From: Rebecca billardiae RCC1528
Taxonomy: Eukaryota > Haptophyta
Direction of reading: 5' to 3'
Length of the DNA stretch: 64,000 nucleotides
Assembly (NCBI GenBank): GCA_965240325.2
Contig: OZ251233.1
Span: forward strand, 992,001-1,056,000
Program-made: the position numbers and the translations under genes
Shown here: piece by piece, positions 31,660 through 41,444 of the stretch
How the letters are laid out: each line of letters opens with the position of its first letter
Position numbering within the stretch: position 1 is the stretch's first letter
Notes under the pieces: generated by a model
Database searches by the model: none
What the model was told of the DNA's origin: nothing
Seen by the model: the letters and a program-made list of their open reading frames with translations, nothing else

Positions 31660-31770
31660 GGCTGGGCTTAGATCTGCGAGCGGCGAGTCCGCGACGATGG
31701 CGAGGTGGCATATGCTACGGGCGACGCCGTGCTCCTCTCTCGCCCGTGCTCGCAGTCGCCCTCGCGCTCC
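31660..31770 (-). repeat. ~110-bp inverted repeat, right copy
   Basis: Inverse of 24747-24856, located just before the open frame at 31780-32217. Confidence 0.85.
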
Positions 31771-31779
31771 AGGCCGTCG

Positions 31780-32217
31780 GCCGACAGCACCCGCGGAGGC
31801 GCCGACGCGCACAGCGGCCCTCGCACTGCATCGATCGACGCGGCGGCGAGGCTGACAGACAAACTGACAAAGGTCGCAATCCAGGGTCTCACGTGCCGTG
31901 GGGAGCTCATTGTGCCCGCATTCGAGGGGAAGACGCTGAGGGCGTGCAAGGAGCGGCTGCTGCGGCTGCGGGAGGTCGTAGACAGGCTCGAGCCGCGGCT
32001 GCTCGCGACGCTCTTTCCCGCCGCCGACCGGCCGACGAGCTGCGAGCTCAGAGCTGCGAGCTCATTCATCCGACGCTGCGCCGATCCCGCCGAGCGCGCG
32101 AGGATGTGCGAGGCTGAGACGGGCGAGCTGCCGAGCGCGATCTCTGCGCTGCGCGCGGCCCCAGCAGGGCTGCCCGAGGCGCACCGGGCGGAGGCGCTGC
32201 GGCTGCTGCGCCGTTGA
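31780..32217 (+). other. Open frame without ATG, possible gene fragment
   Basis: The frame ending at 32217 encodes a non-repetitive stretch beginning RTASIDAAARLTDKLTKVAI. QGLTCRGELIVPAFEGKTL and CKERLLRLREVVDRLEPRLL (likely helical) follow, then a leucine/alanine-rich end. No ATG lies in frame before the middle, so it would need an upstream exon. The 5' part runs into the inverted repeat at 31660-31770. Composition is more protein-like than neighbouring frames. Family not recognised; it could be the 3' exon of a lost gene. Confidence 0.35.
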
Positions 32218-32344
32218 GTTCGACACGGCGCAGCCCCCCGAGCCCCGTCGATCGCGTCGATTACTCGCGCCCGCGCGCCGGCCGCGCCTCCTGCACGGCG
32301 ACGTGCCGGGCGCGCGCATCGTGATTCGGTGAAGAACGCGACAA

Positions 32345-32412
32345 CTACCAGGGCCGTGCGCCCGCCTCAACTTCGTTGTTTACCACCCGAAGATCGGCGT
32401 AGCCGATCATAT
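32345..32412 (-). repeat. 67-bp inverted repeat, right end of 11.9-kb segment
   Basis: Reverse complement of 20547-20615, outer end GATCGGC-GTA-GCCGATC followed by ATATATC. Confidence 0.9.
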
Positions 32413-35400
32413 ATCTGATGACGATATTACACGCGTCGCGTACACTATATACTGTGACGCGTCGTCGTCGTCTCGGTCTCCAGGCGTCGTTGCACGTAAC
32501 ACGTCGTCGGCGTCGTCATCATCATCGTCATCGCGATCATCGCGCGATGGCGTCAGCAGCATAGTGAGCATGAGACTGAGTGCAGCAGCAGCATCATATA
32601 TAGCAGATCATTGTCGTAACGACAGGCATCAACTAGTAGCTTATTATTCTTATTACACAGTGCAGGATTGGAATTTTCCGTGACGCTTCGGACGGTCCGC
32701 AGCTCGAGTCAGCGAATCCGGTCTCGGCCGGACAGTGGAACTCGGGTGGAAGCCGCGACTTCGCGGCGGACGGAGCCTCAAACGAGCGGTGCCTCGGCTC
32801 GCGGCGCGATCTACTCGGCGAAGACCGACGAGGCTGCTCGCGGGCCCGACTATGCGTCGACGCGGGCTGGGGTCGTCTTCCGCGTGGCGCTGGGCAAGTT
32901 CCTCGCCGCCCTGACGGGTGCTCTCCTTTCGCCCTCACGGCGCGCGCGGTGCGTTTCGCGAGCTTCTTGCATGCACCGCCCGCGGTTGCGCCCGAGCCTG
33001 ATGCTTCAGTCGACACGGCAGGTGGCTCGCGCAGGGTGGGATTGTGTGCGGGTGCCGCTGGCGGTGCGTCTCACCCTCCTGAAATTGTGTGGGAGGCTGT
33101 GACATTGCACGCGTACACCCCGCCACGCCCGCGGCCCGCCCGCGCAAACGCCGCGCCGCGCAGTTGTCTTTGACCTCGAGCGAGCCTGAGGCGTGGAGGC
33201 GACCGACGGCGGGGTGCGACTTGCCCACCGACCCGAGCCGCATCACCCAGCGCAGCCTCGCCCGCGACGACGCTTCGCCTGGCTGCCACTGCTCAGCCGC
33301 GTGCAAGGCGGGCTGGGCGACGTCTCATGCCGAGCGCGGCTGCAGCGCAGCACGCGAGAGGCTGGAGCGCCATGACGCGGATGGCGGAGCGGGCTTTGGG
33401 CTGGCTGGCATGAGCCGCCAGGCTGTACCGTCCGCGCAGATCGCGCTCGGCCCGGCCGCAGCCCTCCTGAGCGCGCGCCTCAGAGCTGAGACTGATCACG
33501 TGCACGCGCACAAGCCACACTGCCGTGGCTGTGTCGAGCAGCTGCGTGTGATCGAGGCGCGGCGCTCGCACGGGCCACGCGGGCGCAGCGGGTGCGCGTA
33601 GCTGGCGCACGCAGTGCCACGTCCTGCCGCGCCAGTTTGGCGGCCGTCCGCCCCCCCGAGCTCGAGTTCTGCGCGCTTTGCGACGGCGCGGCCGGCCGCG
33701 CCCATCTTCATGCTTGGGCACGCCAGCATGGCCGCCGCCGAGCCTGCTGCGCGCGCCGAAGCTGGAGGGCGGAGGAGGGCGCTGGGCTGCTCCTACGGCG
33801 TGCTGCAGCCCGGGCAGGCTTTTCCGCGGCGCGGCGAGGCCGTCGCGCCTGCTCGCCGCCGTCGAGTCGCCCGTGCTGAGTGACCGTCGGCCGCCGCATG
33901 TGCTCGGCGGCACCGCAGGCAGGCGTCCCATACCAGTGTGCTCGAGCCGCTGCGCGCACCCAAGGCGAGCTGCTCGAGCGGGCTAGGTGGGCCCACGGAG
34001 TGCGCGCAGCTGGCGCACGCAGCCCCGCGTCATGGGGTGTCGGTTTGACGGTCGCCAGCCCCCGTGGGCTCGAGCTCTGTGCGCTTCACCACAGAGGTGC
34101 CGACGGCGCCCCGCGGCGCGCAACGGCGTGGCAGCATGGCCGCCGCCGGCGCCGCCGCACATGCCGCCGCTTACGGGCAGTCGAGAGCTTGGGGCAGCAC
34201 CTACGGCATGCTGCAGCTCGGGCGGGCTCTGCCAGCCTGCTGTGGCGTGATCGCGCATTTTCCAGACCGTCGACTCGCCCGCGCTGCATATTTGTTTGCT
34301 GCGCGTGCTCGACGGCGCCGCTGCTGCCGCTACGGCCGCGCGTTGCTGCGTCGCGAGCGAGCCCGATGCGAGCTGAACGGCGGCGTGCTCATCGCTGCTG
34401 GCGCAGATGGGCGCGTCATGGTGGCCACGCACGATGCTGAGTGCTCGCGCGTGCCAGACGAGGCGCGTGCTCGCGCTGTGGCTCAATGTCCGGCAGTGCG
34501 CGTGGCAGGCCGCAGCTGCTCGACAACAGAACCAGCGGGCAGTGATCGGGCTGCGCGCGCGCAGCTGATGGCGGCGAACGAGCGAGCCCGCACCGCCGCG
34601 CAAGGGCTGGGCGACTGGCGCCGAGGTGGCGCGCACGTCGTCCGCTGCCGTTGGCATCGCGGCGGACGCTTCAAGCTCGTTCGGCCGGCGTGTTTTCTCC
34701 GACGCCCACCTGCGAGCGCTGCCGGCACCGTGCTCGGGCGTCAGTATCGGTGGGCTCGAGCACGCGTGGTGAGGCGCTCGGAGCGGTCGACGGCCATGAT
34801 CGGGCAGCGCACGGTGGGCGCAGGCCACGCGCACGCCAGCGCCCCGCGTGGCGTGGCTTCACGGGGCGCAGCCACCAGGAGACTGTGCTGCGACGAGCTC
34901 GGGCGCGCTCGGGCGCCGCTGCTCTGCATTTTCCCGAAAAATCGGTTTTCGTGCCCTCGACCGGCGGTATGCCGCCGGGGTGGCCGCAGCTGCGCTCGGA
35001 GCAGCGCGCACGGGCACCGCCGTGTGCGCCCGCCCGCTTTCGCCGCCGCCGAGCTCGAGCACAGCGCTGCGCGGGGCTGCGTAATGCCAACGGCGCATGA
35101 TTTTTTGCCCGCGCCGAGCGCGCGTCGGCGCGCGCAGCGCGCTCAGGTGTGGCCTGCTACCAAGGTCTGTGCCACGATTCGACGCGCCTATGGTGCGCCG
35201 AATTTAGGCGCACCGCTTCAGAATTGTCCGATGATTCGACTAGTGGTGCGGACAACTTAAAACGTCACCCTGAGCAGTTTTCCGGCACTGTGTATATATA
35301 TGTGTGGAGTTATTGGTACAATAATAACTGATTGTCTAATCTCTTTGAGGACGACAAGAACGCCGCCGGGCGCCAGCGCCGCTCATCCGAGCCACATCGC

Positions 35401-35799
35401 CCTCTACCCGACCATCGCCTCAAAGGGCGCTGCTCCCGGACAAACAGTCTGTCCGGGTTTTTCTGCCGCCCAGGAGATCGGTTTCCGGCGCCGGCCTCTG
35501 CCGCCTGCTTCGCCAGGCGCGGCGTGCGAGGTGGCTCCAGCCAAGCTCGTCCTGCGTCGCCGGCGGCGGCGGCTCGCACGCGGGTGGCGCGTCGCGTGCA
35601 CCGACCAACATCTTTCGGCTCTCGTCGACGGCGAGCGGCATGCCCACCGCATCTGCTGCCGCTCGCAAAGGCATGAGGACACGTAAATCCCACTGAGTAG
35701 GAACACACGCAGCCGCCTCGGCATCCGCGACATGCCAGGCGGCGTATGCCCACCTTCGGCCAGCAGTTCGGGCGTCGGCGTTCACGAGGACGGCTAGAC

Positions 35800-35800
<1 letters not shown>
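32413..35800. other. 3.4 kb of degenerate GC-rich repeats, no gene
   Basis: A diverged tandem duplication of about 408 bp is visible: GTGCGCGTAGCTGGCGCACG at 33592 and its relative at 34000, then CTACGGCGTGCTGCAGC at about 33795 and its relative at about 34202. Other fragments (CGTCGTCGTCTCGG near 32465, CCCGACCATCGCC near 35408) are isolated. The frames across the region do not keep phase between duplicates, which argues against a gene. Confidence 0.6.
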
Positions 35801-35802
<2 letters not shown>

Positions 35803-35898
<96 letters not shown>

Positions 35899-35927
35899 TA
35901 CACACACACACACACATATATATATAG

Positions 35928-35994
<67 letters not shown>
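35803..35994. repeat. Compound (TA)n-(CA)n microsatellite
   Basis: About 92 bp of pure TA, then a short CA run, a short TA run and about 60 bp of CA. Frames reading YIYIYI or CVCVCV are artefacts. Confidence 0.98.
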
Positions 35995-35997
<3 letters not shown>

Positions 35998-36271
35998 GTC
36001 GTACTACTACCGGCGGAATAACCGCATCAACTGACACTAACTACGGCCGAGTAGTAACGCGCGAGTCCGGTCTCCGGAGTCGCGTCTCAGACACTGTCAC
36101 TCACACTCCTAATAAGTCGAGCTCAGCCATCCGGCTGTCGCAGCAGAGCCTGTACCACCAGGCGAGGCCCAACCGCCCGCCACTACGGCGCTGCCATATC
36201 GGCCCCGCCGATACGCGACGACGATGCTGCTGCTGCTGATGATGGATGCCGCGGCATCAAGTGAGAACGCA

Positions 36272-37900
36272 TCATGCCTCCGAGGGCTCATGGCGGGCGC
36301 GGGCGCCGTACCGGCGATCAAGCAGCTCATCTGCGCGGGACGTGTTTGCGCCGACCACTGCGGTGCATCCCGTGCCGCCGGCGCTGCCCGCCGCCGCGCC
36401 CGCGAGCAGCGGGCTCACCCTGTGCTGCTGCAGCCGCGCCTCGCTGCACGGGAAGTAGGGCAGCACGACGGAGCTGCCATCTCGCACCACCTCGTCTGCA
36501 AAGTCGCGCTTGGTCCGAGCGTCGAACGCGAGCGCAGCGCGCGTGCTGAGGCGCGCGGCGAGGGCGGAGAGGACGGAGTCGCCCGAGACGAGCACGTCGG
36601 CCTCGAGGAACGCCGCCATCATCGAGATCCGGTTCGGATTCGCGTGCACGTGCACCTCGCCGATCCCGCCGCGCGTGCGCTCGGCGGGGCCGCGCGCGCG
36701 CTGCGCCGCCTCGAGCCCAGCAAACTGGGCGCAGCACAGCTCCGAGCTGGCGAGCTCATGGAAGACGGCGACGCGCATGTGCACGCCGCGCGCGCCGAGC
36801 GCACCTCGCAGCCAGCGCAGCAGCGGATCGAAGAGGCTCTCGTGGAACGAGCGCGAGCCCTGCCCCGCGCGGATGTGCACGACGACGTCTGCGGCGCGAC
36901 GCGCGGCGCCGCCGCCCGAGCCCGCGCACCGTGCGTCGCCGCGCGCGCGCGCCGAGCCCGGCGCGCAGCGCTGCGGGGCGGCGGGCGGCGCGAGGGGCAG
37001 CAGCTGGCGCATGAGCCGGTACTGCCTGCGCATGAACCCAACGTCGGCGCCGTTGAGCGGGATCTCGATGAGCTTCGGCCGCCGCGGCGGGCGCGAGTGC
37101 ACGAGCCGCACGGAGCGCGGCGCTTGGCCGGCGGCGCCGAGCGCGCGCAGCCGCGCGCGCGTGGCCGCGTCGTCGAGCACGGCGGCGGGGGTGAGGACGA
37201 GCTCCTCCTCGTGCGGCGGCGGCGGCGCGCGCGCGCACGCCGCCTGCAGCTCCTCCGCGCACGTCGTGTGCATCGACAGCCCGACCAGCGCCTCCCAGAA
37301 AACCTCGCCGACGTAGAACACATCAGCCGGGTAGCTTATGAGTAGCATCGCGCGCGCGCCCAGCAGCGCGCGGAGCTGGCCGAGCGCGCGGCGCACGAAG
37401 AGGCGCTGCTGCAGGTGCGCGCCGGGCGTGTTGCCGCCGACGAGCCGCGGCGGGTCGAGCTGCACCACCGTCGCCGAGCACAACCCGCGGTTGCTCAGCA
37501 GCGGCCGGCGCAGTGCCTGCAGCAGCAGGGCCAGCCGATACCCAAACCGGCGCGCGTGCGCCGGGCATGCGAGCGGCGGCGGCACCGTGATGGGCTGGTG
37601 TGGGCTGATCCCGTTCGTGGCGACCACGCAGGCGAGGCGGCGGAGCGCGGCGTCCGCCTCCGCCGGCAGCCGCTCGCGCCGCTTCCGGCCCGTCAGCTCG
37701 GAGAGCGACGAGTTCGGGGCGACCAGCGCCTCGTCAACGCGCCACGCGTCGCACGCGCCCGGCGCATCCGCCGCGGCGGAGAGCGCGCCCACCACGGCGC
37801 GTAGCGTGCGCAGCCTCGAGATGTCCGCGCCCGTCCCCAGCCGTGTGCACGACAGGAATGCCACGGCGCCCAGGAGCACGCGCCGGCATCGGGCCGCCAT
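36272..37900 (-). CDS. Secreted glycosyltransferase-like protein
   Basis: Single exon, 542 residues from the ATG of MAARCRRVLLGAVAFLSC, which looks like a signal peptide ending near residue 24. I infer a sugar-transferase fold from two blocks. DVVVHIRAGQGSRSF (near residue 340) resembles the HxR loop of fucosyltransferase-type enzymes. MMAAFLEADVLVSGDSVLSA (near 427-445) resembles the late 'ADVxVxSxSSFS' motif of the same fold. An NxS sequon (APNSSLSEL) and many cysteines fit the secretory pathway. Likely a Golgi enzyme acting on glycans; donor sugar unknown. The first half (residues 25-300) matches nothing I know. The gene is head-to-head with the EsV-1-7 gene, and its 5' leader would begin in or beside the palindrome at 37911-37941. 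Confidence 0.6.
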   Translation of the reverse strand: MAARCRRVLLGAVAFLSCTRLGTGADISRLRTLRAVVGALSAAADAPGACDAWRVDEALVAPNSSLSELTGRKRRERLPAEADAALRRLACVVATNGISPHQPITVPPPLACPAHARRFGYRLALLLQALRRPLLSNRGLCSATVVQLDPPRLVGGNTPGAHLQQRLFVRRALGQLRALLGARAMLLISYPADVFYVGEVFWEALVGLSMHTTCAEELQAACARAPPPPHEEELVLTPAAVLDDAATRARLRALGAAGQAPRSVRLVHSRPPRRPKLIEIPLNGADVGFMRRQYRLMRQLLPLAPPAAPQRCAPGSARARGDARCAGSGGGAARRAADVVVHIRAGQGSRSFHESLFDPLLRWLRGALGARGVHMRVAVFHELASSELCCAQFAGLEAAQRARGPAERTRGGIGEVHVHANPNRISMMAAFLEADVLVSGDSVLSALAARLSTRAALAFDARTKRDFADEVVRDGSSVVLPYFPCSEARLQQHRVSPLLAGAAAGSAGGTGCTAVVGANTSRADELLDRRYGARARHEPSEA

Positions 37901-37910
37901 GCTGACTGCC

Positions 37911-37982
37911 TGAGCGCGCAATCTACTAGATTGCACGCTCAGGTTTGGGATGGTTGATGGACACGGCCAATCTACTAGATTG
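37911..37982. promoter_or_regulatory. Duplicated palindrome between divergent genes
   Basis: The 15-bp dyad CAATCTAcTAGATTG occurs at 37919-37933 and again at 37968-37982, each followed by CACGCTCA. At the first site the symmetry extends outward to TGAGCG...CGCTCA, giving a nearly perfect 31-bp palindrome at 37911-37941. The pair lies between the start codons of the glycosyltransferase-like gene and the EsV-1-7 gene. Candidate roles are paired transcription-factor sites or an RNA hairpin in a 5' leader. Confidence 0.6.
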
Positions 37983-38085
37983 CACGCTCAAGTAACAGGT
38001 GGGTGCTCATCTCGACCGCGAGGCGCGCGCGCGTTTGCGGGCGCGACACCAGGGTCATCGTGGTCGCCTTGCCAAGCTGGCCGGC

Positions 38086-39474
38086 ATGGTCGACCGGAAG
38101 AACCGCAAGTGCGATCACACGGGCTGCACCGCGCGGCCTCACTTCGGCATGGCGGGTGACGCGCGCGCCAGCCGGTGCGCTGCGCACAAGCTCGCCGGCA
38201 TGGTCGACCCGAAGAACCGCAAGTGCGATCACACGGGCTGCACCACGTGGCCTCACTTCGGCATGGCGGATGACGCGCGCGCCAGCCGGTGCGCTGCGCA
38301 CAAGCTCGCCGGCATGGTCGACCTGAAGAACCGCAAGTGCGATCACACGAGCTGCACCAAGCAGCCTTCATTCGGCATGGCGGGTGACGCGCGCGCCAGC
38401 CGGTGCGCTGCGCACAAGCTCGCCGGCATGATCGACCTGAAGAACCGCAAGTGCGATCACACGGGCTGCACCAAGGTGCCTTCATTCGGCATGGTGGGTG
38501 ACGCGCGCGCCAGCCGGTGCGCTGCGCACAAGCTCGCCGGCATGGTCGACCTGAAGAACCGCAAGTGCGATCACACGGGCTGCACCACGCGGCCTCACTT
38601 CGGCATGGCGGGTGACGCGCGCGCCAGCCGGTGCGCTGCGCACAAGCTGGCCGGCATGGTCGACCTGATTCACCCCAAGTGCGATCACACGGGCTGCACC
38701 AAGGATCCTTCATTCGGCATGGCGGGTGACGCGTGCGCCAGCCGGTGCGCTGCGCACAAGCTGGCCGGCATGGTCGACCTGAAGCACTCCAAGTGCGAAC
38801 ACACGGGCTGCACCAAGGAGCCTTCATTCGGCATGGCGGGTGACGCGCGCGCCAGCCGGTGCGCTGCGCACAAGCTCGCCGGCATGGTCGACCTGAAGAA
38901 CCGCAAATGCGATCACACGAGCTGCACCAAGGAGCCTTCATTCGGCATGGCGGGTGACGCGCGCGCCAGCCGGTGCGCTGCGCACAAGCTCGCCGGCATG
39001 GTCGACCTGAAGAGCCGCAAGTGCGATCACACGGGCTGCACCACGCGGCCTGCCTTCGGCATGCCGGGTGACGCGCGTGCCAGCCGGTGCGCTGCGCACA
39101 AGCTGGCCGGCATGGTCGACCTGAAGCACCCCAAGTGCGATCACACGGGCTGCACCACACGGCCTACATTCGGCATGCCGGGCGACACGCGCGCCAGCCT
39201 GTGCGCTACGCACAAGCTGGCCGGCATGAAGCGCCTTCGGAGTCTTGCGCACAAGCGCGCGCTGCAGCAAGACACGAGGAGCCCCAACGAAGTGATGAGC
39301 GCCGCCAAGCGACAGCGGAAGCGCACCAGCAGCACAGCCACTGCCCCGGCTGATGTTGTGGCAGCGCCGCGGCCGCGATCGGCATCGCAGCTGCCGCCGC
39401 TGGTCACAGCCAGCGTTGTATCGACGCCGTCGCGTGCACGACCCGTGGTGATGGCCAGGCGGGTGAGGGCCTGA
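38086..39474 (+). CDS. EsV-1-7 repeat protein (ten repeats)
   Basis: Ten tandem 38-residue repeats with the invariant spacing C-x4-C-x16-C-x2-H-x12, the signature of the EsV-1-7 domain. That domain is named from an Ectocarpus virus protein and is best known from the brown-algal developmental regulator IMMEDIATE UPRIGHT. Typical units read KCDHTGC...RPHFGMAGDARASRC-AAH-KLAGMVDLK. First Cys codons run from 38110 to 39136 every 114 bp. All ten units keep all four Cys/His ligands, so a metal-binding role is likely. The tail (from about 39226) is basic, with AAKRQRKRTSS as a possible nuclear signal. The first in-frame ATG is 38086, directly before repeat 1 (462 residues). An in-frame stop precedes 37996, so only a spliced leader could add more. 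Molecular function of the domain is unknown. Confidence 0.85.
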   Translation: MVDRKNRKCDHTGCTARPHFGMAGDARASRCAAHKLAGMVDPKNRKCDHTGCTTWPHFGMADDARASRCAAHKLAGMVDLKNRKCDHTSCTKQPSFGMAGDARASRCAAHKLAGMIDLKNRKCDHTGCTKVPSFGMVGDARASRCAAHKLAGMVDLKNRKCDHTGCTTRPHFGMAGDARASRCAAHKLAGMVDLIHPKCDHTGCTKDPSFGMAGDACASRCAAHKLAGMVDLKHSKCEHTGCTKEPSFGMAGDARASRCAAHKLAGMVDLKNRKCDHTSCTKEPSFGMAGDARASRCAAHKLAGMVDLKSRKCDHTGCTTRPAFGMPGDARASRCAAHKLAGMVDLKHPKCDHTGCTTRPTFGMPGDTRASLCATHKLAGMKRLRSLAHKRALQQDTRSPNEVMSAAKRQRKRTSSTATAPADVVAAPRPRSASQLPPLVTASVVSTPSRARPVVMARRVRA

Positions 39475-39680
39475 GCAGCGTTCTCACTGATCGGCACAGC
39501 TGCGTCATCGTAGTCAGTCAGGAGCAAGACTCAGTGACAGTATGGGGGTAGTAGTCTTAGTTACACAGTAGCTTTGTTGTTCATTTGACCAAGAATCTCC
39601 GCCCTTGTTATGTTCATTCAGTGCGCACCCGTGACGCGCGGATTCGGAATCGCGGATTAGCAATTATTCAGCATGGCCGC
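39475..39680. other. Short intergenic region
   Basis: Separates two plus-strand genes. It holds no ORF, and is less GC-rich around 39530-39600. Confidence 0.5.
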
Positions 39681-40484
39681 ATGACTGTGCAATCAGCTGT
39701 GCTCCTCCTCTCCAAGCTCGTCCTGCCACTCCTGCTCGCGGGTCGCCCTCCTCGCACGCACATGGCCGCCGGCGACCAAGGCGCTGATCACGTGGAGGTG
39801 GAGGTACGGTTCGCGTGGGACGTGGAGGTCGAGCAACGCATCGCACAGCTTGCGAAGGAGCCGCCGTCGCGCACGTCAATTGATGACGTGTACTTGGATG
39901 CGGGCGACGCTGCTCACGAGCTCACGCTCAAGAACCTGTGGCTGCGACGGCGGCAGGGTCGTTACGAGCTGAAGCATCCGATCAGCATGAACGAACCATC
40001 GGTGTACACGGAGACCAGGGACGAGCAGGAGATCGTGCGTGTCCTGAATGCCGCGCTCACCCCGGCCACGCCGCTCTCCCTGGATGGCGGCTCGCTGGAG
40101 GATGCGCTGGCGGCCGCCGGAATCGCGCCGTTCGCTTGGCTCAGGACGGACCGCGTTTCGTATGACATTGATGGCGGGGCCGAGCTCGGGCGCGTGCACG
40201 TCGACCTGGACCTCGAGGTCAGCCTCAACGAGCGCGTCGGCGAGCTGGAGCTGTGCCTGCCAGCCGGCAGCGCAGAGGAGGCCGTCTCACGCACGCGCGC
40301 CGCCCTCGAGGCTTTTGCGCATGAGCAGCTCGGCGTGGAGGCACGTGCAAGTGGTGGAAACAAGCTGCTTGCGCACATTCGGGCTCACGACCCTGAGCAC
40401 TTCAGCGCACTCATGGCGATGATGAAGCAGCTGAAGAGTCTGAGTCCGACTCTCAACGGTCGTCCGCCGGATGACCGACGATAA
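39681..40484 (+). CDS. CYTH / triphosphate tunnel enzyme-like protein
   Basis: Single exon, 267 residues from ATG. A hydrophobic leader (SAVLLLSKLVLPLLLAG, residues 5-21) suggests a signal peptide or organelle targeting. The body shows the CYTH fold in order: VEVEVRFAWD (the ExExK-type strand, here with Arg), DDVYLDAGD, LWLRRRQGRYELKHP, later VDLDLEVSLNERVGELELCLP with alternating acidic residues, and a C-terminal helix. This layout fits animal-type thiamine triphosphatase or other inorganic-triphosphate hydrolases, which bind the triphosphate inside a tunnel of Arg/Lys and use metal held by Glu/Asp. The Lys-to-Arg change in the first motif is conservative. Substrate cannot be fixed; ThTP or inorganic tripolyphosphate are the usual ones. 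Confidence 0.75.
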   Translation: MTVQSAVLLLSKLVLPLLLAGRPPRTHMAAGDQGADHVEVEVRFAWDVEVEQRIAQLAKEPPSRTSIDDVYLDAGDAAHELTLKNLWLRRRQGRYELKHPISMNEPSVYTETRDEQEIVRVLNAALTPATPLSLDGGSLEDALAAAGIAPFAWLRTDRVSYDIDGGAELGRVHVDLDLEVSLNERVGELELCLPAGSAEEAVSRTRAALEAFAHEQLGVEARASGGNKLLAHIRAHDPEHFSALMAMMKQLKSLSPTLNGRPPDDRR

Positions 40485-40543
40485 ATAGTCAGCTGAATCT
40501 TCGATCACGCGAACTGTCACAGTCGTAGCAGTATATCGATCAG

Positions 40544-40548
<5 letters not shown>

Positions 40549-40616
<68 letters not shown>
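40549..40616. repeat. (CT)n microsatellite
   Basis: Uninterrupted 68-bp TC repeat shortly after the CYTH gene. Confidence 0.98.
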
Positions 40617-40619
<3 letters not shown>

Positions 40620-41444
40620 GGACTCATTAAGTACGACTCAACGGGTCCTGCGTGCGCCCGGCCAATGAGGCTGCGTTCGAGAGCAACGACGCGAAGGGGA
40701 GTCTGCTTCCCTTGACGATGACATGTTCCGTGCGCTCGGGTCGCACGTGTTGGCGCTACTGGCCCGGGTTGTGACGCTGCTCGGCTGCGGCCTGAATCTG
40801 CGCAGCCGCGCCGTGCTGATGCTCCCTCTGGCTGTCAGCTCCGTGTGGTCTGGCGTGCACGCGCAGGCGCGCTCGTGCGCCGAGCACTCCTCTTGCGCGC
40901 GCTGTCGACAGTGACGCACGCGCAGGTCCAACCTTACTGAACCGCAGATCCATCCTGCGCTGCCGGCGCCGCGGTCGGTGACCACGGTCGCCGCAGCCGC
41001 CCGGCCCGGCACGCTCTGCTGCGCGGCCGCCGCGGACTGTCGGCGAGCCCGGGAAGGTCAGGAGGCAGGGTGGGCCGGACAGAGGTCAATCTGGGCAATA
41101 ACTGACGACTAGTACTAGCCACTGTGCGGCCTTCTGGACCGCTGCGGCCAGTCAGGAGTAGGCCGTAACGGTGATGGCGCGGCGGAGGGCGGCGGCGCGG
41201 GCCGGCGGTCGCTGGCGGGGTCAGGGTGCGGCGGGCCGGTCGCCGTCGGGGAGTGCGACTGGACGCTGGTGCCAGTGCCACTGCTCTGAGGAGTCTGAGA
41301 CTCTGCGACTGCTACTGTTTGTGCGTCTGGTTTATACTTGATGCAGATTTGCCACTGGGCCCGGCCCATTGATGTATCGGGCGATATCATGATGATGCAT
41401 CATCGCGCGCGATACATATTTGCGCAGGCACCCAAAGGCAAAGT
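40617..41444. other. Intergenic, no gene supported
   Basis: About 830 bp between the CYTH gene and the 3' end of the separase gene. TTGCCACTGGGCCCGGCCCA near 41350 resembles TGCCACTGGGCCTGGCCCAT near 30286 and its inverse near 2604, so a small dispersed element may lie here. A 63-codon frame at 40723 is not convincing. Confidence 0.5.

Noticed and set aside
32668-35331. Several 100-400 codon frames between 32.6 and 35.3 kb
   Set aside because: They span a diverged tandem duplication in which the frame is not kept. No motif or sensible hydrophobic pattern is seen.
35746-36021. Frames reading YIYIYI / CVCVCV
   Set aside because: Direct products of TA and CA microsatellites.
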